Shown one piece after another: positions 1 to 11,725 of a stretch of 64,000 nt of DNA. This DNA comes from Neocallimastix lanati (nom. inval.) (lineage: Eukaryota > Neocallimastigomycota > Neocallimastigomycetes > Neocallimastigales > Neocallimastigaceae): the NCBI GenBank assembly GCA_016946835.1, contig JACVTC010000086.1, positions 601,501 through 665,500 on the forward strand, in the 5' to 3' direction. The first letter of the stretch is position 1. The number at the start of each line of letters is the position of its first letter. The translations under genes and the position numbers were made by a program. The notes under the pieces were generated by a model. The model was not told where the DNA came from. It worked only from the letters and a program-made list of their open reading frames with translations, and searched no databases.

Positions 1-145
1 AATAAATTTTGTTAAATTAATGAATATTTAAAATTAAATTAAATAAATTTAATAAATATTATATGTAATTAAATAAAGTTATAATTATAATAACTTAACT
101 AAGAAAATATAATTATTTGTTAGCAAATAATTATAGATTCTTACA
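1..145 (-). mobile_element. LTR remnant (TGTAAG family) at window edge
   Basis: This is AT-rich sequence ending in the terminal block at 73-145, which recurs exactly at 1272-1344 and in diverged form at 50265-50314, where it closes a longer LTR. On the minus strand the LTR begins TGTAAGAATC. It is taken as the 3' LTR of the Gypsy remnant that follows. The outer part lies beyond the window. Confidence 0.6.
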
Positions 146-1271
146 TTGCTCTGTTTAATTATGATGTTTCCATTAAGTCTTCATTTCTTTTAGTATATGG
201 TTCCAATTGTGAGATATGAAATACCGGATGGAGATGTAAGTTCTCTGGAAGTTCCAAACGGTAATTCATTCTTTCCCTTTTCTCGATGATTTTAAAAGGT
301 CCAATATATTGAGTGGATAATTTTCTAGAGGGTTCATTCGTAAAGTAGTATCTTCTAAGCATTACCAAATCATTTACCTTAAATTCAGGTCCTACAGATT
401 TTTTATTGTCAGCATATTTCTTAAAATCTTCTTTGGCTTTAACTAAATGTTGACGAAGGGCATTGAAATGTGAAGACCAATCCCTAGTAAGAACAGAAGC
501 ACTATCTTTTAGCAGAATCGGTGGTTAATCAATAACACAATTTGGGTCAAATCCATAGTTAGCATGAAAAGGAGTTTGAGCTATTGATTTGTGAATGGAG
601 TTGTTGTAGGACATTTCACATAAAGGGAGGTAGAAACACCATTCGTTTTGAGCAGAAGAACAATAGCAGCGAAGATATTGTTCTATTACAGCATTAGCCC
701 GTTCAACCTGACCATTTGATTGTTGGTGGTGAGCAGTAGCAAGTCTTGGTTTAGCACGAATAGCATCGCACAACGAAGTCCAAAATTGAGAAGAGAATTG
801 GGAACCATGATCAGACACAATCACTTTAGGAAAACCATGATACTTAAAGACTTGGAAAAGTAAGAGCTTAGCAGTTAAATCGGCAGAGGGAACATCGGAG
901 CAGGGTACTAAATGAATCATTTTGGTTAAATGATCAGAAACAACCATGATACAAGTGCAATCTTGTGAAGAAGGCAATGAAACAATAAAATCGACGCCAA
1001 TAACTTCCCAGGGTTTTGTAGGAGTAGGAAGTGGTATTAGTTTACCATAAGGTTTATGACGACGGATTTTATTTCTACAACAAACATCACAAGAAGCCAC
1101 ATAATTTGAAATATCTTTTTTCATATTAGGCCACCAGTAGTTCCTTCTGAGTTTTTCAAAGGTCCTATCTACCCCCTGATGGCCACTAGTGGGTGCATCA
1201 TGGAAAGACTTTAAAAGTCTAGCCCTGAGACTGGAAGGAATAATAATACGCCTTTGAAAGTGAAGTACGCC
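146..1271 (-). mobile_element. Ty3/Gypsy remnant: integrase region of pol
   Basis: The minus strand encodes an integrase core. The zinc-finger end (CDVCCRNK) lies near 1070-1110, the first Asp (IGVDFIVSLP) near 990, the second Asp (VSDHGSQFSS) near 800 and the Glu (NGQVERANAVIEQYL) near 690. A C-terminal part with the FHISQLEPY motif lies near 190-230. It matches the integrase of the remnant at 20766-22860, so both belong to one family. The copy is a fossil: most of the element is absent and there are a few breaks. Confidence 0.85.
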
Positions 1272-1344
1272 ATAAAGTTATAATTATAATAACTTAACTA
1301 AGAAAATATAATTATTTGTTAGCAAATAATTATAGATTCTTACA
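1272..1344 (-). repeat. 73-bp LTR-end repeat, second copy
   Basis: It is identical over 73 bp to 73-145 and in the same orientation. It bounds the integrase remnant on its right and ends in CTTACA, the outer LTR end. With the copy at 73-145 it brackets the shrunken element. Confidence 0.85.
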
Positions 1345-2001
1345 CACAAATAATAAGTTTAAGGTATTATTTATTTTATTTTCTTAAACTTATTTTATAT
1401 CGTTTTACCTTGTTTTGTTTTAACAAGTTTTACCGATATTTAATATTTAAATTTACTTAATTATTTTAAAAAAAAAATGTTTTATTAAAAATTTATATAA
1501 TATTTAATCTATATATTAAATATTATAATTTTTTTATAAATAATTAAAATAGTTAAATACTATAATATAAATAATATAGTTTATAACTTTATATATTTGT
1601 TATAATAATAATTTTTATTTAATATTTTTATAGTTGATTATACAACGTTGAGAAATATTTTTAATTGTTATAATTCATTATTTTTCTAAATAAATTCTCT
1701 TAATAAATTTCATAATTATTTCCCAAAAATTTTATAAATTAATTTATATAGAACTAATTATTCCATATAAAAAATTTTATATTTATATTATTATTATAGT
1801 TGGTGTAACTATATTTTCCAATCATATGTATATAAGTATTATTATTAAATAATATTATTATAATAATAAAAATTATTATAATTATTTAATATTATGAATA
1901 AGATTATTATTAAGTTATTACTATTTAATTATTTTAATATTTAAAATATTATAAAATCTTTTACTATTTCTTAATATATATTATTATTATTTATCACAAA
2001 A
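1345..2001. other. AT-rich spacer, no gene seen
   Basis: No coding region is supported. A short inverted repeat lies near 1350-1390 (AATAAGTTTAAG against CTTAAACTTATT). The rest is low-complexity A/T sequence. Confidence 0.6.
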
Positions 2002-3001
2002 TGTAATAGCTATACTAAAACTAAAATTAATTAATATAACTATTATCTACAATTTTAATATTATTTTTACATAATATTAAAATTGAGAAAATAAAATTAA
2101 AAAAATAAAAATTATACTTAATTATACAGAGTTTATTATAAGTAAATATAACAAACAATAACCAAGCAACGGCAGAATAGTAGTTGAAAATATTCTTTAA
2201 AAAAAAAAAACCTTTTATGATTAATAACAGTTTTTTTGATATATAAATAAAAAATTTATTTTATTTGTTATTATTTATTATATTTTCTTAAAATAATAAC
2301 TCTTGATTTCTCAAAGAGAATTCAAGAGTCCTATTTATATTTTTTAAAAAATTAATCGGTTAAATAAATTTATTTTCTAATCTTAACAAAAAATCTATTT
2401 AGGAAAAGATTAGAAGAAAAACCTAAATAGTTTTTCGATCAATATTCTAATCATATTGATCATCGTATAATTAAAGAAAACCTATTTGTTAGGAAAAACA
2501 TTAATTACCGATTTTCTAATTAATTATAAAATATTAAATATTGATAGGATAGGAATTAATAAAAAAAAAGATTTTTTTTTTTTTTTTTTTTTTTTTTATT
2601 TAAAAAATAAAGATTAGATAATATGATAGATTAGATACATTTATAGTTTATAATACATTATAAAATACATAATTCATTTTAATTAAAATAACTAATATTT
2701 TTATGGTAAAATATTAAATACAAATTTACATATTTTTTTGTAAAAATTCTATTTAAATGAATAATAATAATATGTAAATAAATTTTATATTATTTATATA
2801 AATGTATAAATTATAATATGTAAATAAATTTAGATCAATATATGAAAATATAACTATTAAATAAATTTATAAGTTAAAATCAATGAATATATTAATTATT
2901 ATTTAAATAAATATTTTTTAAAAATAATTATTATTTTATAAATAATTATAAATTATTAATTATTTTTCATTAATTATAAGAAATATTAATTATTCATTAT
3001 T
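2002..3001 (-). mobile_element. Solo LTR, family H, truncated at its right end
   Basis: It starts TGTAATAGCT and is the same LTR as 61373-62350 (same orientation) and 50877-51892 (opposite orientation). It runs directly into the LTR of the next element at about 3002, losing its CTTACA end. The TATA plus stem-loop block at 2298-2340 reads on the minus strand. Younger sequence has replaced its end. Confidence 0.8.
2298..2340 (-). promoter_or_regulatory. LTR core promoter: TATA box plus stem-loop
   Basis: On the minus strand, ATATAAATAG is followed at once by a stem-loop with arms ACTCTTGA and TCAAGAGT. The same block is in the LTRs at 48643, 51898 and 53431. The role as core promoter and RNA 5' hairpin is inferred from position. 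Confidence 0.55.
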
Positions 3002-3806
3002 AAAAAAAAAATAATATATTCTAATAATTAAAAATTTAATTTTTCACTAACAAAATAAATATTATTTTAACTATTCTAATATAAATAACTTAAATAAATA
3101 TTTTAATAAAATTTATCTCTAAATTAAAACTAAATTACCTAACAAATTTAAATATTTAAACTAACCAAAATTATTTTTATCCTTAACTATAATAAAACAC
3201 AAAAACAAAACTAATCGATTTAACTAGAGAACAATTTAATTTTATTTAATTATTTATTTAATTATTTATTTATACTAATTCTAAATATTTACTATTTCAT
3301 TCTCGAAAAATTAAAAGAAAAATATAAAAATAAAGTTGAAAGAAGAGGAAGAACTAAAGTATTGTTTTATTTTGTTCTTTTTATATCTTTAAAACATTTA
3401 TTTGATTGGAGTAAAAATAAAAATATAAAATATAATAAAAATATAATAACAAAAATATAATAATTTTATAATAATAAAATATAATAAAATATAATTTTAA
3501 TATAATATTTAATATAAGATAATAATAAAAATATAATAAAGTATAATAAAGATTTTATAATAAAAATATAAAATAATAATAAATATAATTTTAATTATTT
3601 ATAATAAAATATCTAATTGTTTACTATTACAATATTAAATAAATACAATTAATACATTATTTTAAATAATTTAGTTATTTATACATATTTAATTTCCTTA
3701 TTATATATTTTAATACTTTAATATTTTATTCTTATAAATTTATTAATTAATCTTAATAGTTTATTTAATTTTTTATTTATTTTTTATTTATTATTTGTAT
3801 CGTAAC
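3002..3806 (-). repeat. 3' LTR of family 1 element
   Basis: It ends in TCGTAACA at 3806, so on the minus strand it starts TGTTACGA, directly after the purine-rich tract AGGGGTGGCATCA. It matches 10051-10858 almost base for base. A promoter-like TATAAAAAGAAC with a pairing GTTCTT arm lies at 3349-3386. Its outer edge is obscured by an A-run. Confidence 0.85.
3349..3386 (-). promoter_or_regulatory. LTR TATA box and stem-loop, family 1
   Basis: On the minus strand TATAAA is followed by AAGAAC, about 19 nt of loop, then GTTCTT. The second LTR (near 10400) and the one at 59973-60799 keep the arrangement. Assignment as promoter is inferred. Confidence 0.45.
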
Positions 3807-3849
3807 ATGATGCCACCCCTAAGATCAGACTTCGTCCCTTGAAGTCTCA

Positions 3850-6800
3850 ATTTCACATAATCTATACGGAACGATATTCTTTAAATGCACATTTCTTTCG
3901 GCTATTTCATTAGTAACTGGATCACAAAGCGTTACTGTGTTAAATTGTTTTTTAACTATTTTCATTGGTCCTAAGAAATAAGGATCAAGTTTTCTTCTGT
4001 TTATATATTTAACTAATACTAAGTCACCAGGTTTATATTCTGCTTTAAGTCTTTTAACTTGTTTTCTTCTATCTTCCCATATTTTATTGGCAGTTTAAAT
4101 ATTGCTTATGGCTTCTTTTATCCATTTATAATGAGTAGTAAACCTTCTAACTAAAAATTCATCTTCGCTTTCATAATTTTCCTTTTTGTCTAAGTTCAAC
4201 ATTAATTCAAATGGTTGAAGGTCACGACGACCATACAACAATTCAAAACTTGAAAATTTTGTTGTTTCATTTTTACAAGTACGTAAAGCCCATAACGCAC
4301 TTGGTAATATTTCATCCCATATAGAAGTGTTTTTGTTGCATAATAATCTTAAGTATTTTCCAATTTCTTCATTGCGATTTTCAACTTCACCATTTGACTC
4401 AGGATGATAAGTAGCAACAAATTGAACGAAAACGCCATATAAATCAAGAAATGCTTTTGTTTTATCGGAGCAGAATTGTGGACCATTATCAGTTACGATT
4501 ACTTCAGGTATTCCAAATCGAGCAAAAATATCAGATAAAAATTCAATTACATCATCGGATTCAATATTTTGTTTTGGTTTTGCTTCAACCCATTTTGTTA
4601 GATAATCAACTAAGACTAATATATATTTATTTCCTTTCTTTGTTGTTGGGAGTGGGCCTATAATATCTAAACCAACTCTTGAAAACGGTAATCCTGGTTT
4701 AGTAGCAATGTCTTCTGTTTGATAGTTAAATGACTGGGGTCTAAATAATTGGCATCTTTCACAGGTTTTTACAATATACTTAACATCAAGAATCATATTA
4801 GTCTAATAATAGTCACGTTTAAGTCTATTATAGGTTTTAAATACACCTTCGTGACCAATTTTATGTGCTTTTAATATTAAATCAACTTTTTCGTCTTGAT
4901 TTTTAATATCTTTTCTCAGTTTACGATCATCTTTAAAATATTCTTCATTATTAATTACTATGAATTTGTCTTTATAACAAGAAAGTAAATTATTTGAATT
5001 ATTTTCACCTATTTCACTTGTTATGGTACTTATAATTTTATTATGCTCAGTATGTAGTCTGGATAATGCATCTGCTATAACATTCTTTTTTCCTGGTTCA
5101 TATAATACTTTAACTTTTAACATCGAAAGAAGTAAAACACAACGTGTTTGCCTAGAATTATTGGTTTCTTTGTTTTTGAATAATCCTACTAATGGCTTGT
5201 GGTCTGTGTAAAGAAGTGTTTTATACTTATTTCCAGCAATATAAGACTTAAATTTTGTAACACAGTAAGTCGCGGCTGTACCCTCAAGATCTGTTATTGC
5301 ATAATTCTTCTCCGCCTGCTTTAAAGAGCGACTTACAAAATGAATAGGTTTTTCAATGTTGTTTTCATCTTTTTGAAGGAGAACTCCTCCAATACCATCA
5401 TAAGAAGCGTCAGTACGGATAATAAATTGTTTATCAAAATTAGGCATAGTTAAAATAGGAGCAGAAGCTAACTTAATTTTTAATTCATTGAAACTATCAT
5501 CTTGTTCTTTATCCCATATAAATTTAACACCTTTCTTACATAATTTGAACAATGGTTTAACAATATTAGCAAAGTTGAATATAAACTTTCGATAATAGCC
5601 GACTGCACCAATAAAGGATTGTAATTGAGTGATATTTCTTGGTGGAATCCATTCTAAAATAACCTGAATTTTTTCTTGTATAGGGGAAATTCCATTAATT
5701 GATAAAGTATAACCTAATAAATTGACTTTTTCTTTGAAGAAGTTGCATTTTTCTAAATTAATTTTTAAGTTATTTTCTTTAATGATGTTGAATACTTTAT
5801 TAAGATCCTCTATATGTTGTTTAATAGAAGGAGAGAATACAACTAAATCATCAACGTAGACAAACATACAAATTCCAATAAGTGGTAGAAATATCCTATT
5901 CATTTCCCTTTGGAAGGTTCCGGGAGCATTACATAATCCAAAAGGCATTACTCGAAACTGGTAATTGCCATACATAGTGGTGAAACTTGTTTTAGGTATA
6001 TCGTCTTTATACATTGGAATCTGATGAAAACCAGAAAATAAATCGATTGTAGAGAACACTTTAACCTCAGTTCCAATTGAAAATAATATTTCATCGATTA
6101 AATGTAATGCATAGGCATCTTTTAATGTGACGGTGTTTAATTTCCTAAAGTCCACACACAATCTCCATTTCTTATTCTTTTTTAGTACTAATATAACTGG
6201 AGAGGACCAGGGAGAATTGGAAGGTTCAATTAACTTGTTATTTATAAGTTTTTCTAATTCAACTTTAAGTGCTTTAGCTTGAACCCTAGAAAGCCTATAA
6301 CATCGTTGTTTTATTGGTTTGGCATTATCTACTAAATGAATTCTGTGTGGTAATAATTTTGTCGGTTGAAGTTCTTCGATTTTTGTTGCAAAAATAGTGG
6401 AAAATTCTTTTAATAATTTTCTATCCTTCTTTTTATTTTTATTGGGAATTTCAATTATAATGTTTTGTAGTAAAGTCGCCTTTTTATTTTCATCTTCATC
6501 AATTTTATTATTAACTTTGCTATCATTATTATTATTTATAGTATTTAATTCTTCATTATGGTTTTCTAACAATTTATTATTATTTTCATCTTTATTTTCA
6601 TTAATAAGGCAGTATAAATAAGAATTGTTATTAATATCAGAATTAGATTTATCATCTGTATTTATTGATTCATCTTCTTCATCATCGTTAATAACATCTT
6701 CATTATTTTCTTTTCCAAGTTTTGTTAAACATTTCCATGAATTATTTTCTTTCATAAGACATAGAGAATTATTTATTGGGTTTATAAATAAATTATTATC

Positions 6801-7646
6801 TTTAAGTGTTCCATAACCAATTAAAATATCAAATAAATTATGTTTACTATCAATAACTCTAAAAATATCGTGTAAATTTAACTTTCCAATATTAACATTT
6901 AATAAATATATCTCTGTATACACATTTTCTTTTGATAAGACTTGGACAATATTATTTTTTACATATCCCACTGGTTTAATATTTCCTAGCTTGTTTAAGA
7001 ATTGTTTGGTAACTATATTTATACTAGCACCTGTATCTAGAAAAGCGATTCCTTTTACTTTATTAATTCGACATTCTGTTGTTGCTACATCATCTCTAGC
7101 CATTACTGATAAGATGATTTCTTCTGGAGTTTTCTTATTTATTGCAGGGCTTTTCAGCCTCAATGCTTTTATAAATTCCGCTCGTAATTTTGGACTAATG
7201 TCTAATAATTGTGGAAATGTAATATTTGCAAATTTATTATTGAGATCATTTGTTATATCATATTTTGGTTGTCCATCCATTATCATAATGTGTTTTTCTA
7301 TTTTATCAGTATTATTATTTTTTGTTTTTCTTTCTTCTAATTGTGTACTTGGTAATTTATTTTGTTTATTAATATTTGTTTCTTGAATAATATTTTCTGA
7401 TTCTTCAATGATTTCTTTTTCTTTTTGATTTTTAGCATTTTGTTTCGCTTTGTTGATAGATTGTTGTGCTAAAACTGAAACGTCAATTTCATTAAGTCTT
7501 TCAGTTTCAGTTGAATGTATTGTAATAGGTAATATTGAAATATCATTCTCAGTTTGAATTTTATTGCTATTGCTTTTATCGATATCAAAACTAGCATTCG
7601 TATTATTGTTTTCAATTGTTTGTAATTCATCATTTTCTAATTCCAT
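3850..7646 (-). CDS. pol region of family 1 Gypsy element
   Basis: Domains in coding order: aspartic protease (FLDTGASINIV, near 7020-7050), reverse transcriptase with the YVDD box near 5850, RNase H (RTDASYDGIGGVLL, near 5390-5440), then integrase with its zinc finger near 4750-4860 and DDE residues near 4670 (LDIIGPLP), 4490 (VTDNGPQF) and 4380 (NGEVENRNEE). The protease is preceded by a long acidic and Asn-rich stretch. Most of the region is open; as a fossil it has about one break. A near-identical protease-RT stretch is in the copy at 54866-60799. Confidence 0.9.
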
Positions 7647-7810
7647 TTTTTCAACTTCATTATTATGATTATTCTTTGTATTTATAGTTTTATTTGTTTT
7701 TGTTTTAGTCTTACTATAAGGCTTTTCTTTATTTGTTTTCTTATTATTTCTTACGGCAACAGCAACAACTTCATTTTTGGTTTGATTGTTGGAAGTTTTC
7801 CTTCTTCCAT

Positions 7811-8773
7811 TTAAAAGTTTAAAGATTCATTATTATTCTTTTCTTCCATTTCTGCAAGTTGTTTGAAAGAGTAAGGACAATGATTGTAATAATGACCCTT
7901 TTGACCGCATCTATAGCATGTTTTTTGATTATTATAAGTTGATTTCGTTTCATTAATATTATTATTATTAGAAAAGTTTGATTCATTTCTTGTAATTGGA
8001 TTATTATTTGTATAATTATTGACTTTATCATTATTAAAATGAATTCTATTATAATTATTTTGAAAGTCAGCATTTCCTTTGTAATATCTTTGATTAAAAT
8101 TATTTTTCTTGATGTAACTTTGTCTTCCGTTAAAAGTGGAATTATAATTTATTGTTTTGGCTTGTCTGTAAGGATTAACTGTGTAATTATTATTGTTGTA
8201 ATAAAATGGATGATTATTATATAATGTTGTCATTATAACTTCATTATTGTTATTTCTTCTTTCTTCAGCTCTTTCTGCAAGTTCAGCTTCTTCAAATGCA
8301 TCTTCTAAATCCAAACATCTTTGTGTAATTACTTGTGATCTTGCGTAGGGTCTATAAATAATTGATTCTTCATAATCTTCTACTATAATAAACGTTTGGT
8401 AAAACTTTGGGAGATTATTATACATTTTTTTATATCTCCAATTGAAATTTCTTATGCTTTTTCCTTTCTGAATTCTTAACTTTTGAAGTCGTTTGCATTT
8501 TTCTTGTGGTGTTATGCCCAAAGCCTTCTCAATTGCGTCCTTAATTTCTTGAATTGTTGGATAATTTTGAACACCATCTTCAATTGTATATAAGTCTTGT
8601 ATTATTCCTCTTAATTTTCCTTCAACACACTCCATTGCCCAGGAGTGTATACTCATTGGATTGGTGATATTTGCTAAAGACATGATTCTTGTGAATTCGT
8701 CACACCAAGAATCAATATCTCTATCGTATTCATTAAGACGGGGAAGCAAACTTTCTAGTTCTAATATTTTCAT
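7811..8773 (-). CDS. gag polyprotein of family 1 Gypsy element
   Basis: This is a 320-aa open frame on the minus strand. The N-terminal two thirds look like a retrotransposon capsid domain (for example WCDEFTRIMSLANI and SWAMECVEGKLRGI), followed by an Asn/Tyr-rich linker and one CCHC zinc knuckle, CYRCGQKGHYYNHC, near the C-terminus. Gag forms the particle shell and the knuckle binds the element RNA. It lies upstream of protease-RT in the usual Gypsy order. A shorter, diverged version is at about 58081-58892. Confidence 0.88.
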   Translation of the reverse strand: MKILELESLLPRLNEYDRDIDSWCDEFTRIMSLANITNPMSIHSWAMECVEGKLRGIIQDLYTIEDGVQNYPTIQEIKDAIEKALGITPQEKCKRLQKLRIQKGKSIRNFNWRYKKMYNNLPKFYQTFIIVEDYEESIIYRPYARSQVITQRCLDLEDAFEEAELAERAEERRNNNNEVIMTTLYNNHPFYYNNNNYTVNPYRQAKTINYNSTFNGRQSYIKKNNFNQRYYKGNADFQNNYNRIHFNNDKVNNYTNNNPITRNESNFSNNNNINETKSTYNNQKTCYRCGQKGHYYNHCPYSFKQLAEMEEKNNNESLNF

Positions 8774-8934
8774 TTTAATAAGATTGAATATATCGATGGA
8801 TGGATTGATAAGTGGATAAGTTTTTGTTGTTAATTATAGATTATTTTTTATTTCCTATAAATATTTTTTTTATTATTTTTTGCCTGAACTTATTGAATTA
8901 ACTTTTTAATGGATGACTAATTAGAAGTATTGAT

Positions 8935-8937
<3 letters not shown>

Positions 8938-8988
<51 letters not shown>
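8938..8988. repeat. T51 homopolymer in leader
   Basis: An uninterrupted run of 51 T (poly-A in the element RNA) lies about 165 bp before gag. The second copy has only about ten T at the same place (near 59060), so the length is highly variable. Confidence 0.9.
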
Positions 8989-8992
<4 letters not shown>

Positions 8993-9180
8993 ATAATATA
9001 AAGTGAAAATTTCTTGATTATTAATTTAAATATAGAATGATGATTATTTTTAAATTAAACTGATAATGAAGTGAAATTGAATAAATAGAAATTGAATTAA
9101 TTAAAATTGTGTGAATAAAAAAATTTTATTTATTTATTGAATTAATTATTTCGCTGTATTGATAATAAAACTTTATTTTT

Positions 9181-9470
9181 ATATTCTTATAAAGGTTTGT
9201 AAAGTGGACCTTATACCTTCGGTGATATAAGTTCATTATTGTTCCAGTGCTCGATCTTGTCCAAAAACCCTGACAACACTCGGATAGTTGATAAACTACG
9301 GAAAGTGCCGTGGGGAGTATAATTATTACTTTGGGACGTATTCACGCACTCACGAGATCGATTAAAAACCTTAATTAGTAAAAATTGGAAGCACCCTAAT
9401 TCTTTACTAATTAATTTTCAACCGGTTTACACACTGTATATAAATCTTTATAATTTTTGGTTTTAATTTT
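9181..9470 (-). promoter_or_regulatory. Conserved, GC-richer block in family 1 leader RNA
   Basis: About 290 bp of non-coding leader between the primer-binding site and gag, much less AT-rich than its surroundings. The copy at about 59255-59510 differs at only a few positions here, while flanking leader sequence has diverged with many length changes. Selective retention suggests a structured RNA role (packaging, dimerisation or translation), which is inference. Confidence 0.55.
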
Positions 9471-10003
9471 TCTTTTGAATGAAAATAATAAATATACTTT
9501 TTTATCAGTATTTAATAATCTTATTTTTTATACTATATACTATTTATTTTAAATTTAATTATAAAATTTAAACTTTCCAATATCAAAATTAACAAAAATT
9601 TTACTTTAATTTAATTATTTAATTCCTTATTTACCTACTAACTATTTTCAATAATTTATTACTAATTTATTTTTTTTTTTTTTTTTTTTTTTTATTACTA
9701 ATAATTTTATTAATAAAATTTCCAAATTAAATTTATAATCCAAAATTTTATTTTTTATATATATATATTTTTTATTATTATTACCAATAATTTTATAATA
9801 AAATTTCCAACTTTAATTATAATCCAAATTTTTTTTTTTTTTTTTTGTCAATTTTCTAACTATTCTATTGGCTAAATTTTAATTTTTTTTTCAATTTTCT
9901 AATTATTCTATTGGCTAAATTTCAAATTTTTTTTTTTTTCTACAACTTTATTATTTATCTAATATTTATAATTATTATTTTCATATTATTTTTTTATCTT
10001 CAT

Positions 10004-10021
10004 GTCCTGCATAGCTCGCCA
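10004..10021 (-). promoter_or_regulatory. Primer-binding site, tRNA 3'-end complement
   Basis: On the minus strand this reads TGGCGAGCTATGCAGGAC. Its complement has the layout of a tRNA 3' end: T-stem strand CCTGC, a 7-nt acceptor strand, discriminator G, CCA. T-stem and discriminator match the tRNA-Ser genes in this window, but the acceptor strand differs, so a different serine-type isoacceptor is a guess. The site is exactly conserved at 59955-59972. Confidence 0.65.
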
Positions 10022-10858
10022 AGATTTATGGTACAGAATTGAAGATTATTAAAAAAAAAAATAATATATTCTAATAATTAAAAATTTAATTTTTCACTAA
10101 CAAAATAAATATTATTTTAACTATTCTAATATAAATAACTTAAATAAATATTTTAATAAAATTTATCTCTAAATTAAAACTAAATTACCTAACAAATTTA
10201 AATATTTAAACTAACCAAAATTATTTTTATCCTTAACTATAATAAAACACAAAAACAAAACTAATCGATTTAACTAGAGAACAATTTAATTTTATTTAAT
10301 TATTTATTTAATTATTTATTTATACTAATTCTAAATATTTACTATTTCATTCTCGAAAAATTAAAAGAAAAATATAAAAAATAAAGTTGAAAGAAGAGGA
10401 AGAACTAAAGTATTGTTTTACTTTGTTCTTTTTATATCTTTAAAATATTTATTTGATTGGAGTAAAAATAAAAATATAAAATATAATAAAAATATAATAA
10501 CAAAAATATAATAATTTTATAATAATAAAATATAATAAAATATAATTTTAATATAATATTTAATATAAGATAATAATAAAAATGTAATAAAGTATAATAA
10601 AGATTTTATAATAAAAATATAAAATAATAATAAATATAATTTTAATTATTTATAATAAAATATCTAATTGTTTACTATTACAATATTAAATAAATACAAT
10701 TAATACATTATTTTAAATAATTTAGTTATTTATACATATTTAATTTCCTTATTATATATTTTAATACTTTAATATTTTATTCTTATTTATTTATTAATTA
10801 ATCTTAATAGTTTATTTAATTTTTTATTTATTTTTTATTTATTATTTGTATCGTAACA
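10022..10858 (-). repeat. 5' LTR of family 1 element
   Basis: It starts TGTTACGATA on the minus strand (at 10858) and runs to the primer-binding site. Matching to the left LTR is continuous from about 10051. The remaining 29 bp next to the binding site have no partner on the left, so the exact inner boundary is uncertain. Confidence 0.8.
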
Positions 10859-11683
10859 AAATATGGTAAAGAATGAATTAATAACCTTTATTTTATTATT
10901 AATAATTCTTTACTAAATTGTACTTTCCTATATTCTTGATAACCTAAACTTAATAATAAAATTTAATTTATTTTGATATAAATTAATTTTAACTTGTAAA
11001 TAATGTAAATAAATTTTAATTAATTACTTTATTGTTATATTATTAAATATATTTATATATTAAAATACAATTGTAAATATTAAAATTATACTTTTAAGAT
11101 ACTAAATTATTAAAACTATTAATTAAATATTATTATAAAAGTTTATTTATTATAACTATTAAATATTATTATTATTAATTAAATTTATTATTAAAAATTA
11201 TTATTAAAAATTATTACTTATTATAAAAATTATTATTTAAATATTATCAAATTTATTAATTAAATATTATAAAAATTTTATTTTATTTTTGAAAATAATT
11301 ACAAGTATTATTTAAAATAATTAAAGATTATTAAATTTATTATATTAATCTTTAAAAACAATTTATTTAACTTAAAAATATCAAAGAAAATAGTAAAAAC
11401 TATTTTCTATATATTTATTTTATAATTATTTTTAATTAAATTATATTTGAATATTATATTATTATATTTATAAAAATTAAAACAAAAATGAATTATTGAT
11501 ATAAATTTAATTCAATAATTCTATAAAATTACTTAAATTATAAACAAATAATTATACTTTAAATTCATAAAAAAATATAAATATTGTAACTATTTCTTAA
11601 AAATTAAATATGTGTACTTCAAAAATAAAATTTTATATTAATAAATAATAAATACTTTTTAATAAAAAGATTTTTTTTTTGTT

Positions 11684-11725
11684 AAAATCAAAGCAGGGTA
11701 ATACCCGTCCCCCCTGCTTGATTTT
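11684..11725. other. Strong isolated hairpin
   Basis: AAAATCAAAGCAGGG pairs with CCCCTGCTTGATTTT across an 11- to 12-nt loop, with one bulge. It is the most GC-rich item for kilobases around. A palindrome TACCATGGTA lies at 11752-11761. Its role is unknown; it may be the edge of a decayed transposon. Confidence 0.6.

Larger units (their letters stand above)
3002..10858 (-). mobile_element. Ty3/Gypsy element, family 1, near full length
   Basis: The order on the minus strand is LTR (10022-10858), primer-binding site (10004-10021), a 1.2-kb leader, gag (7811-8773), protease, reverse transcriptase, RNase H, integrase (about 3850-7646), a purine-rich tract at 3807-3820 and a second LTR (about 3002-3806). 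The LTRs differ at only a handful of sites by eye, so the insertion is fairly young. It looks nearly whole, with about two breaks. The left outer edge falls in an A-run and no target duplication was found. A partial copy lies at 54866-60799. Confidence 0.9.

Noticed and set aside
6991-7386. Plus-strand 131-aa frame, also seen at 56513-56908
   Set aside because: It is the antisense shadow of the pol coding strand; its presence twice follows from the duplicated element.
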